Origin: Chryseobacterium gleum
GTDB lineage: Bacteria; Bacteroidota; Bacteroidia; Flavobacteriales_D; Crocinitomicaceae
Direction: 5' to 3'
Assembly (NCBI GenBank): GCA_943326825.2
Contig: CALPUT020000053.1
Location: 1 to 10,781 of the forward strand
DNA: 10,781 nucleotides
Of this stretch, positions 1 through 6,221 are shown one piece after another. Both the position numbers and the translations under genes were made by a program. The notes under the pieces are model-generated. The model saw nothing but the letters and a program-made list of their open reading frames with translations. It had not been told where the DNA came from and searched no databases. Each line of letters opens with the position of its first letter. Position 1 is the first letter of the stretch.

Positions 1-57
1 AAATCTTCTGGTTTCATATTCTGTGTGTTAAAATTACTAAAAAGTTATTTCCGAAAA

Positions 58-92
58 TTTTTCGACCTCTTTACAGGGAGGTCAAAACTTTT
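58..92. terminator. Possible hairpin terminator in the left intergenic region
   Basis: The arms GACCTC (64-69) and GAGGTC (78-83) are perfect complements around an 8-base loop. A run of T before the left arm (58-62) can pair with AAAA after the right arm (84-87) if C63 bulges. A short T stretch follows at 89-92 on the plus strand. The stem is symmetric enough to work on either strand, so it could end the leftward helicase transcript, which passes through after its stop codon at 230, or a rightward one. The distance of about 140 bases from the helicase stop and the weak U-tract on the minus strand keep confidence modest. Confidence 0.35.
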
Positions 93-169
93 CAGAACAA
101 CTTTTAGCTACTTACACACTTTATGAGATACTACCGAATTATTAGTAGAAACAACTGTCTACTTATTTC

Positions 170-225
170 AGGACATTACATTTTTGTCTAATGTCTAATG
201 TCTAATGTCTAATGTCTAATGTCCT
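170..225. repeat. Inverted repeat enclosing the heptamer array
   Basis: AGGACATTA at 170-178 is the exact reverse complement of TAATGTCCT at 217-225. The 38-base interval between them holds nearly all of the GTCTAAT array. The right arm is built from the last repeat unit plus the extra C, so each internal unit could also pair in part with the left arm (GACATTA against TAATGTC) and give alternative, shifted hairpins. In RNA from the helicase gene this would form a stem-loop directly after the stop codon. No U-tract follows it, so it does not look like a standard intrinsic terminator. Confidence 0.6.
186..223. repeat. Tandem heptamer repeat, (GTCTAAT)x5 plus partial copy
   Basis: Five exact copies of GTCTAAT start at 186, 193, 200, 207 and 214. 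They are followed by GTC and then a degenerate sixth copy with an extra C (224). On the strand of the neighbouring helicase gene the unit reads ATTAGAC. The array lies 6 bases beyond the helicase stop codon (TAG at 232-230), in the 3' untranslated part of its transcript. Exact copies of a short unit suggest slippage and possible copy-number variation between strains. No function can be assigned from the sequence. Confidence 0.9.
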
Positions 226-229
226 AACC

Positions 230-1558
230 CTATTTCTTTTTCTGACCTCTAGTTTGATTCTTTTTATATTTCTTTTTGATTTCTCTTTTATAAGACCCTC
301 CTAGATTTACTTTCTGATTTTTCTTTTTCTTTTCGTGGAATGCCCCTTTTGAATTGTCAATTTTTACATCTGGCATATAATTTACACCTGGTAATACTGG
401 CATCTCCATTTCAATTAAAACATCTGAAATTTCTACATTTTCAGGAAAGATAACTTCTGAAATTTTCATTTTCATCATTTCTTCAATTTCTTGAAGCATT
501 TTTGCATCTGAGGAAGTGATGAATGATATTGCAATACCATCTTTATCTGCTCTACCTGTTCTTCCGATTCTATGAATATAGTTTGGAGATTCATCTGGTA
601 AATCAAAATTGATAACGTGAGTTACGTCTGAAATGTCTAATCCTCTTGAAACTAAATCGGTTGCGATTAAGACCTTTGAAGTTCCATCTTGAAAATTGTT
701 AAGCGAACTAAAACGGAAATTCTGAGATTTATTTGAGTGAATTATGCCAAAGTTTTTATTTTCTTCACTACCCATTTCTTCGAAAACTAAATCAGCTACT
801 TTTTTACTTTTAGTAAATAGCAGTACTTTTTGCATTGAACTATCCGTTTCTAAAAGATATTTTAGTAAGTTTATTTTTGAATTGAAATTAGGAACATTAT
901 ATAAAGATTGAGCTATTTTATCAACTGGAGTTCCATGAGGAGCCGCTTCAACTTTTTGTGGATTATTGAAAAATTCTTCAAAAATTAATTCAACATCTTC
1001 AGTAATAGTTGCTGAGAAAAGTAAATTTTGTCTTTTTGCAGGAAGTAAATCTAAAATGTTTTTCAATTGGGTTCTGAATCCAAGATTTAACATTTCATCC
1101 ATTTCATCAATTACCACTTTTTGAATACATTTCAATTTTAATGTACCATTGTGACCTAAATCAATTACACGTCCTGGAGTTGCAACTAAGATATCCAAAC
1201 CATTCATGATGATTTGTTTTTGCGTATTGATATTTGCACCCCCATAAACACCTGCAACTCTCACATTCATGTAAATTGTCAATTTAGCAATTTCATCAAC
1301 GATTTGAGCAACTAATTCTCTTGTAGGAACAATGATTAAAACTCTAGGTTCTAATTGATATGAAAATTTTAACTGATTTAAGATAGGCAACAAAAAAGCC
1401 AATGTTTTACCTGTACCTGTTTGTGCAATTCCAACAACATCTTTTCCTGACATCACAACAGGATATGCTTTTTCCTGAATAGTTGTTGCTTCTGTAAATT
1501 CTAAATCTACTAAAGCTTTTTGAAGTTGTTTGCTTAAATTAAAATCGATGAATTGCAT
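230..1558 (-). CDS. DEAD-box ATP-dependent RNA helicase (DEMD variant)
   Basis: An ATP-dependent RNA unwinding enzyme of the cytoplasm, of the type used in ribosome assembly, mRNA turnover or cold adaptation. All helicase motifs are visible in order: an N-terminal Q-motif region with Q28, Walker A AQTGTGKT (45-52), PTREL (78-82), TPGR (127-130), motif II DEMD (151-154), SAT (182-184), LLFTKSKK (246-253), LIATDLVSRGLDI (297-309) and HRIGRTGR (329-336). Residues from about 405 to 442 form a Lys-rich basic tail, typical of RNA-binding extensions in bacterial RhlE/CsdA-like helicases. At 442 aa it is of normal length and looks intact. Motif II has Met where the family name motif has Ala. The start is supported by the promoter 23 bases upstream and by the usual distance to the Q motif. 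I see no Shine-Dalgarno, which is normal for Bacteroidota. Family assignment is firm; which helicase subgroup, and its RNA target, is not determined. Confidence 0.96.
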   Translation of the reverse strand: MQFIDFNLSKQLQKALVDLEFTEATTIQEKAYPVVMSGKDVVGIAQTGTGKTLAFLLPILNQLKFSYQLEPRVLIIVPTRELVAQIVDEIAKLTIYMNVRVAGVYGGANINTQKQIIMNGLDILVATPGRVIDLGHNGTLKLKCIQKVVIDEMDEMLNLGFRTQLKNILDLLPAKRQNLLFSATITEDVELIFEEFFNNPQKVEAAPHGTPVDKIAQSLYNVPNFNSKINLLKYLLETDSSMQKVLLFTKSKKVADLVFEEMGSEENKNFGIIHSNKSQNFRFSSLNNFQDGTSKVLIATDLVSRGLDISDVTHVINFDLPDESPNYIHRIGRTGRADKDGIAISFITSSDAKMLQEIEEMMKMKISEVIFPENVEISDVLIEMEMPVLPGVNYMPDVKIDNSKGAFHEKKKKNQKVNLGGSYKREIKKKYKKNQTRGQKKK

Positions 1559-1580
1559 TTTTGAAAAAAATTATTGTTTG

Positions 1581-1612
1581 CAAAGGTACTTCGTATTTAT
1601 CGGTTTAAGAAA
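1581..1612 (-). promoter_or_regulatory. Bacteroidota-type promoter for the helicase gene
   Basis: On the minus strand TACCTTTG (1588-1581) matches the Bacteroidota -7 consensus TAnnTTTG exactly. A -33-like TTTC (1612-1609, one mismatch to TTTG) lies 20 bases upstream, within the accepted 19-21 spacing. Transcription would start near 1575, leaving a leader of only about 15-20 bases before the ATG at 1558, with no Shine-Dalgarno. Confidence 0.65.
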
Positions 1613-1634
1613 GATTCTGCTGAAAATATTGACC

Positions 1635-1666
1635 TTTCAACAAATTAGAGCGGAAAAGTATCTTTG
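1635..1666 (+). promoter_or_regulatory. Bacteroidota-type promoter for the lpxD-like/phosphatase pair
   Basis: TATCTTTG (1659-1666) matches the -7 consensus TAnnTTTG. TTTC (1635-1638) stands 20 bases upstream as a one-mismatch -33 element. The predicted transcript starts near 1672 and has a leader of about 50 bases before the ATG at 1722. No promoter is evident before the downstream phosphatase gene, so this site probably serves both. It is divergent from the helicase promoter, with about 22 bases between the two elements. Confidence 0.6.
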
Positions 1667-1721
1667 ATTTAAAGAAATTAAAGTATAAATCAAGCTATTT
1701 TTGGATAGTTAATATTGTTTT

Positions 1722-2648
1722 ATGAAATTATCAGGAAATCATAGCGTAAAAGAAATTGCAGCATTTTTAGAATGTGAATATATTGGCGATGGAGATCAAT
1801 TAATTCTTGGTATTAATGAAATTCATAAAGTAGAAAAAGGAGATATAGTTTTTGTAGATCATCCAAAATATTATCAAAAAGCACTAAACAGTGAGGCTAC
1901 AATTGTATTAATTGATCAAGAAGTATATTGTCCAGTTGGGAAATCATTGATTATTTCGAGTGCTCCTTTTGATGATTACAATAAATTGACTAAACATTTC
2001 AGCCCATACAAACCACAAACTTCTATGATTGGTGAAGGTTGTGAAATTCATCCTACTGCTACTATTTATCCAAATGTTTTTATTGGTCATCGAGTAAAAA
2101 TAGGCGCAAATGTGACTCTTCATGCAGGAGTTAATATTCAAGACGATGTTACGATTGAAGAAAATGTAATAGTTGGACCAAATAGTGTGATTGGACATTA
2201 TGCATTTTATTATAAAAAGAAAGCAACGGGCTATGATCGTATGCATTCTTGTGGAGGTGTATTGATTAAGAAAAATGCAGAGATTGGCGCTTTATGTACG
2301 ATTGATTTAGGTGTTTCTGGACTTACAGTTATAGGGGAAGGGACAAAATTAGACAATCAAGTTCATATTGGTCATGACACGGTAATAGGTAATAATTGTT
2401 TGTTTGCTGCCAATGTTGGAATAGCTGGTTGTGTTATCGTTGAGGATAATGTTACAATGTGGGGACAAGTAGGCTGTGAAAGTGATTTACGAATAGGAGA
2501 GGGAGCTGTTATTTTAGGTCAGTCTGGAGTTTCAAAAGATTTACAAGGGGGAAAAACATATTTTGGAAGCCCTTGTGGGGAAGCAAAATCTATGTTTAGA
2601 GAAATGGCCGCAGTTCGAAAGTTACCATCAATATTAGAACAGTTATAG
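1722..2648 (+). CDS. LpxD-family UDP-3-O-acylglucosamine N-acyltransferase paralogue
   Basis: LpxD transfers a 3-hydroxyacyl chain from acyl carrier protein to the 2-amino group of UDP-3-O-acyl-glucosamine in cytoplasmic lipid A synthesis. Residues 1-100 match the LpxD N-terminal uridine-binding domain (NEIHKVEKGDIVFVDHPKYY, 32-51). Residues 101-275 are hexapeptide repeats that fold as a left-handed beta-helix, and the rest is the helical C-terminus. LDNQVHIGHDTVIGNN contains H218, which aligns with the catalytic His of E. coli LpxD (H239). The spacing and the phrases AFYYKKK, ALCTIDLGV and MWGQVG match, from memory, the shorter second LpxD-like protein of Flavobacteriia rather than the main LpxD. 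Two usually conserved sites differ: TIDRG is TIDLG here, and the later AGH motif is ESD (D255). At 308 aa it is a little shorter than canonical LpxD (about 340). It may therefore act on another UDP-amino sugar. The TAG stop directly touches the next start codon. Confidence 0.87.
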   Translation: MKLSGNHSVKEIAAFLECEYIGDGDQLILGINEIHKVEKGDIVFVDHPKYYQKALNSEATIVLIDQEVYCPVGKSLIISSAPFDDYNKLTKHFSPYKPQTSMIGEGCEIHPTATIYPNVFIGHRVKIGANVTLHAGVNIQDDVTIEENVIVGPNSVIGHYAFYYKKKATGYDRMHSCGGVLIKKNAEIGALCTIDLGVSGLTVIGEGTKLDNQVHIGHDTVIGNNCLFAANVGIAGCVIVEDNVTMWGQVGCESDLRIGEGAVILGQSGVSKDLQGGKTYFGSPCGEAKSMFREMAAVRKLPSILEQL

Positions 2649-2651
2649 ATG
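2646..2651 (+). promoter_or_regulatory. Abutting stop/start codons (TAGATG), likely translational coupling
   Basis: The acyltransferase stop codon TAG (2646-2648) is followed without a gap by the phosphatase ATG (2649-2651). No Shine-Dalgarno is seen before this ATG, so re-initiation by ribosomes ending the first gene is the simplest way to translate the second. Confidence 0.6.
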
Positions 2652-3881
2652 GAAGAAAAACTTCAGAAATATTTAGAGAATCAGTTGAAAATAAAGGATT
2701 TTAAATTAAATTCTTTGTTGGAGATTACGAATGCCATAAATACAAATGAAGGAGTAGAACAGCTGTATAAAATTTTCGAATTTATACTAAAAGAGCAACT
2801 TGGATTTGATAAATTTATATTTTTCAATAAGTTAGATGAGTGGAGTTGTGTTATTAAATTAGGATTTAAAGGAAAAGTAAAAGAAATTGATGTTGAAAGA
2901 GATTTATTACGTTTTAGAGATATTACAGTTATTGAATCTTCACCATCAGAATTGATTAACGAATTTGATGTTATTGTCCCTGTTTTTCATAAAGAAAAAC
3001 CGTTAGCATATTTACTCGTAGCTGGTTTGGAACATCGAAAAATGAAAGTTGCTGAAACTATGAATAATATGAGTTTTATTCAAACTTTAGCGAATATTAT
3101 TGTTGTAGCGATTGAGAATAAAAGAATGGCAAAAGCATCGCTGAAGCAAGAACGCTTAAAGAAAGAACTGGAAGTTGCTTCTGAAATGCAAAAATTATTG
3201 TTTCCTTCTGATTTACCTTCTAATAAACGAATGGATATCTCTGCAAAATACAAAGCGCGACATGAAGTAGGTGGCGATTATTACGATTTCATACCTTTAG
3301 GCGATGAGGAATATATTGTTTGTATAGCAGATGTGTCTGGAAAAGGAATAAGTGCAGCTTTATTAATGGCAAATTTTCAAGCCACAATACGAACTATTTT
3401 TAGATACCAACGATTTGAGTTTGATTTCCTAATTGAAGAATTGAATAAAAAGGTAATGAGAAGTGCAAAAGGGGAGAAATTTATCACTTTTTTCATTGCT
3501 CATTATAATGCAAATACGAGATTGTTAACTTATGTAAATGCAGGTCATAATCATCCATTTATCGTTCATGGAAGAAAATCTGAAATGTTAGATCAAGGTA
3601 GCATTGGTTTAGGTATGATGGATGAATTACCTTTTATTAATGTTGGAAAAATGGAATTAAAACCTAATTCAACATTAGTACTTTATACGGATGGAGTTGT
3701 TGAGTTAGAAGATCATAATGAAGAACAATTTGGCATTGATCGATTGGTTAAAATGATTCATAATTATTACCCATTAAAAATGGAGGATTTAAATAATCTT
3801 ATTTTTTCCAAATTAGATGAATGGAGAGGAGAACTGAAATTAGTAGATGATACTGCGATATTTAGTTGCCGTTTTTTTTAA
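2649..3881 (+). CDS. GAF-like / SpoIIE (RsbU-type) PP2C Ser/Thr phosphatase
   Basis: A soluble manganese- or magnesium-dependent protein phosphatase of the kind that dephosphorylates anti-sigma-factor antagonists in partner-switching cascades. Residues about 20-160 look like a GAF sensory domain, after a short N-terminal helix. A helical linker at 160-190 carries the RsbU-type signature (ELEVASEMQKLLFPSDLP). The PP2C core spans about 195-410: HEVGGDYYDF (D210), ADVSGKGISAALLM (D228), AHYN and YVNAGHNHPF, LVLYTDGVVE (D348) and VDDTAIF (D400/D401). These Asp residues are the expected metal ligands, so the enzyme appears active. No membrane segment or response-regulator domain is present, so any signal probably enters through the GAF-like domain. 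It follows the LpxD paralogue with no spacer. Its last codons contain a T8 run and overlap the convergent gene by 20 bp. I see no kinase, anti-sigma or STAS partner in this window, so its target is unknown. Confidence 0.92.
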   Translation: MEEKLQKYLENQLKIKDFKLNSLLEITNAINTNEGVEQLYKIFEFILKEQLGFDKFIFFNKLDEWSCVIKLGFKGKVKEIDVERDLLRFRDITVIESSPSELINEFDVIVPVFHKEKPLAYLLVAGLEHRKMKVAETMNNMSFIQTLANIIVVAIENKRMAKASLKQERLKKELEVASEMQKLLFPSDLPSNKRMDISAKYKARHEVGGDYYDFIPLGDEEYIVCIADVSGKGISAALLMANFQATIRTIFRYQRFEFDFLIEELNKKVMRSAKGEKFITFFIAHYNANTRLLTYVNAGHNHPFIVHGRKSEMLDQGSIGLGMMDELPFINVGKMELKPNSTLVLYTDGVVELEDHNEEQFGIDRLVKMIHNYYPLKMEDLNNLIFSKLDEWRGELKLVDDTAIFSCRFF

Positions 3882-4797
3882 GTTGATTTAACTGATCGAT
3901 AATCATTTTAGTATAAATAACACTTCCTTTTTTGTTTAAATGAATTAGATCAGCCCAATAACTAAAATCATTAAATGTATTAGACTGGTAAAGATCTAAA
4001 AATTCTATTTTATTTTTCGAACAAAATTTCTTTAGTTCTCTAAAAACAGATTGTTTAAGACCTCCAGTTTTGTTAATAGTTGGTCCTAATAAGATATAAA
4101 ATTTAGTTTTGTTCGAAATACAAATTTGATTAATAAATGTCAATTCGTTAAAAATTTTATTATTAAATCTATTTGATTTTGCATAACTCTCACTCCTTTT
4201 TTCAGTAATAAACTTCTCTTTAGAAATGGTGTAATCAAGAGGGTAGTAACCGTTAATTTTAGAGTCACAAATATTTTGAAATTGATTTGAGAATAATTTA
4301 AAATTATCACCATTAAAACGATAGCTTTGAGATAGAAACTTTATCGGTTCATAAATACTATTATCATTTATTTTTTTTCTAATGTATTCGTTTTTATGAT
4401 AGTAGTATTTTAAATAATAAATATCAGCTAAATTTTTTTTCTCATTCTCTAACATAAAATCATCAAGTTCTAAATTCAGAATAATTAGGTCTTTTGGTAA
4501 TTTGTTGAATTGTTTCAATAAGCTAATTATAGCAGTGTTATATAAAATATGTTTTCCTGGTTTTGATAAATTGACGGATTTTTTGTTGATTAATTGATTA
4601 TTAATCATTGTATTTACTCTTGAAGATCCAATTATTATAGTATCTGAATCCCCATGTTTTAAATAATAATTTAAATCGCCACAAGCATGTTGACAGTAAT
4701 TTTTTTCATATAAATTATTAAAATAGATACCTAACACAACATCAATTAAAATTGATAAAGCAATTATTTTCAAGATATTTATCAATGTTTTTTTCAT
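3862..4797 (-). CDS. Membrane-anchored SGNH/DltD-like protein, MBOAT partner
   Basis: Probably the extracytoplasmic half of an O-acylation module, moving an acyl group (often acetyl) handed over by the MBOAT protein encoded just upstream onto a periplasmic or surface glycan. A single hydrophobic segment (about 5-25) after MKK suits an uncleaved N-terminal anchor, with the rest in the periplasm. SGNH-fold marks are visible: TIIIGSSRV with the candidate nucleophile S58 or S59, NLSKPG (76-81) at the block II position, LNLEL with N108, and near the C-terminus WADLIHLN, in which D283 and H286 form the D-x-x-H pair of the family. Overall similarity to named members (DltD, AlgJ, AlgX) is low, so the assignment rests on motifs, anchor and context. 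It has 311 aa and is complete. Its ATG shares one base with the MBOAT stop. The gene is visibly poorer in G+C than the lpxD-like gene and rich in Lys, Asn and Ile codons. The acyl acceptor is unknown. Confidence 0.75.
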   Translation of the reverse strand: MKKTLINILKIIALSILIDVVLGIYFNNLYEKNYCQHACGDLNYYLKHGDSDTIIIGSSRVNTMINNQLINKKSVNLSKPGKHILYNTAIISLLKQFNKLPKDLIILNLELDDFMLENEKKNLADIYYLKYYYHKNEYIRKKINDNSIYEPIKFLSQSYRFNGDNFKLFSNQFQNICDSKINGYYPLDYTISKEKFITEKRSESYAKSNRFNNKIFNELTFINQICISNKTKFYILLGPTINKTGGLKQSVFRELKKFCSKNKIEFLDLYQSNTFNDFSYWADLIHLNKKGSVIYTKMIIDQLNQLKKNGN

Positions 4798-4799
4798 TA
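4795..4799 (-). promoter_or_regulatory. TAATG stop/start overlap joining MBOAT and SGNH genes
   Basis: On the minus strand the MBOAT stop TAA (4799-4797) and the next ATG (4797-4795) share one A. This arrangement favours re-initiation and stoichiometric synthesis of the two proteins, as expected for partners in one complex. Confidence 0.7.
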
Positions 4800-6209
4800 G
4801 AATTGGAAGTATATAAAAGCTCCACCTTTTGTTTGTCCTAGAAATATTATCGAAAAAATAATTATTAGATAAAATATAATTTTATAATTTTTCTTCCAAG
4901 ATAATATTGAAATGAAACCTAATTTATGCGTAAGTATTTCAATAATAATTAATATAATAATTGGAATTGTGAAAAGACTTGAAATATTTTCATTAATCCA
5001 ATATTTCAGTTGAAATAAATTGAAATCGGTTAATATTTTTCTGTAAATATAAAATGTATCGCCTAATGTTTGTGATCTAAATGGTATCCATAGCAATGAT
5101 ATTAAAAAGAAAATAAAAATTATTCTTGCAAAATTGATTATCTTATTTTCACTTTCATTTCTAATATTAAAAAGACGTTCAATTATTAGGAAAATCCCAT
5201 TTAAAAGTCCCCAAATCAAGAAATTATAAGAGGCTCCATGCCATAATCCAACAATAAAAAATGTTATAATTAAATTAAAGTATATTCGATGCTTTGACAC
5301 TCTGTTTCCTCCCAATGGGATATAGATATAATCCTTCACCCAGTTTGATAATGAAATATGCCATTTTTTCCAAAATGAAGTAATACTTGATGATAAGTAA
5401 GGAGAATTAAAATTGATGATTAAATTATAATCAAATAATTTAGCAATACCAATTGCCATGTTTGAATAACCTGCAAAATCAGTATATATTTGAATGGAAA
5501 AAAGTAAACATGTAAATAATAATAAACCACTATTGGCATTCATAGGGTTTTCGTATACTTTGTCAACTAAAATTGAAATGTTATCAGCAACAGCGACCTT
5601 TTGAAACAATCCCCAGATTATATATGTAAGTCCTATTTTAAGATTTTCTTGATTAAAGGTATGTTTTAATTTATTTACTTGTGGTATTAAGTCTTTTGCT
5701 CTTTCAATTGGTCCAGCAACAAGTTGAGGGAAAAATGAAACAAAGAGTGCAAATTTTCCAATATTTCGTTCTGGTTCAATCGTTTTTCTATAGACATCTA
5801 TTGAATAACTTAATACTTGAAAAGTATAAAAACTAATTCCAACAGGGAGAAGTAATTCGCTATTAGTTAAAGTATACTTAACATCAAAACATGAAACTAT
5901 ATCAGTAATTATCTGCTGAAAAAAATTAAAGTATTTAAATAGAAATAAGACTCCTAAATTCATAATTACACTTAAAGTTATTCCTAGTTTACGTCTAATT
6001 TTAATAGGAGAGGATGTTAGTTTTATAGATAAAAAGAAATCTAGGAAAGTCGTGAAAATAAGAAGTAATAAATAAGATGCATTCCATTGAGCATAGAAAA
6101 AATAACTGCTAAGTAGTAAAAGAATCCAACGGTATTTTGAAGGTAAAATCCAATAGATGAATAAAACGATTATCAAGAAAAGGAAAAAGTCGAAACTATT
6201 GAATAACAT
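4797..6209 (-). CDS. MBOAT family O-acyltransferase (DltB/AlgI-like)
   Basis: A polytopic inner-membrane protein that passes an acyl group from a cytoplasmic donor across the membrane for O-acylation of a surface or secreted polymer. Family blocks are clear: LLPVGISFYTFQVLSYSIDV (120-139), FFPQLVAGPIERA (159-171), DFAGYSNMAIGIAKLFDY (244-261), SITSFWKKWHISLSNWVKDY (275-294) with H284, IYIPLGGN (295-302), and VGLWHGASYNFLIWG (320-334) with H324, the invariant active-site His of MBOAT proteins. Many hydrophobic segments cover the chain, and the end GGAFIYFQF is typical of bacterial AlgI-like members. At 470 aa it has full family length. The start MLFNSFDFFLF is the normal N-terminus for the family and lies 12 bases after the C25 peptidase stop, behind a weak A-rich AAAGA. 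The following gene encodes the expected SGNH partner. AlgI proper serves alginate; nothing here suggests alginate, so the polymer is open. Base composition is AT-richer than the lpxD-like gene. Confidence 0.95.
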   Translation of the reverse strand: MLFNSFDFFLFLIIVLFIYWILPSKYRWILLLLSSYFFYAQWNASYLLLLIFTTFLDFFLSIKLTSSPIKIRRKLGITLSVIMNLGVLFLFKYFNFFQQIITDIVSCFDVKYTLTNSELLLPVGISFYTFQVLSYSIDVYRKTIEPERNIGKFALFVSFFPQLVAGPIERAKDLIPQVNKLKHTFNQENLKIGLTYIIWGLFQKVAVADNISILVDKVYENPMNANSGLLLFTCLLFSIQIYTDFAGYSNMAIGIAKLFDYNLIINFNSPYLSSSITSFWKKWHISLSNWVKDYIYIPLGGNRVSKHRIYFNLIITFFIVGLWHGASYNFLIWGLLNGIFLIIERLFNIRNESENKIINFARIIFIFFLISLLWIPFRSQTLGDTFYIYRKILTDFNLFQLKYWINENISSLFTIPIIILIIIEILTHKLGFISILSWKKNYKIIFYLIIIFSIIFLGQTKGGAFIYFQF

Positions 6210-6221
6210 ATCTTTATTTAG

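Noticed and set aside
1..17. Possible start of a leftward gene (ATG at 17-15, MKPED...)
   Set aside because: Only five codons lie inside the window, and I see no matching TAnnTTTG promoter or ribosome binding site upstream. It cannot be supported without more sequence.
170..225. Short CRISPR array
   Set aside because: The unit is 7 bp with no spacers between copies and no cas genes nearby. It is a simple tandem repeat.
1944..2246. Leftward 100-codon open frame inside the lpxD-like gene
   Set aside because: It is antisense to a strongly conserved acyltransferase and its composition has no recognisable domain. It is a chance open frame.
3881..3893. Small AGTT/AACT hairpin near the convergent gene ends as a terminator
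   Set aside because: The arms are only 4 bp of A/T-rich sequence, no U-tract follows in the right place, and the site lies within SGNH coding sequence.
4797..6209. Alginate biosynthesis (algI) or teichoic acid D-alanylation (dltB)
   Set aside because: Only the MBOAT family match supports either name. No other alginate or dlt genes are present, and teichoic acid is not expected in a Gram-negative Bacteroidota cell.
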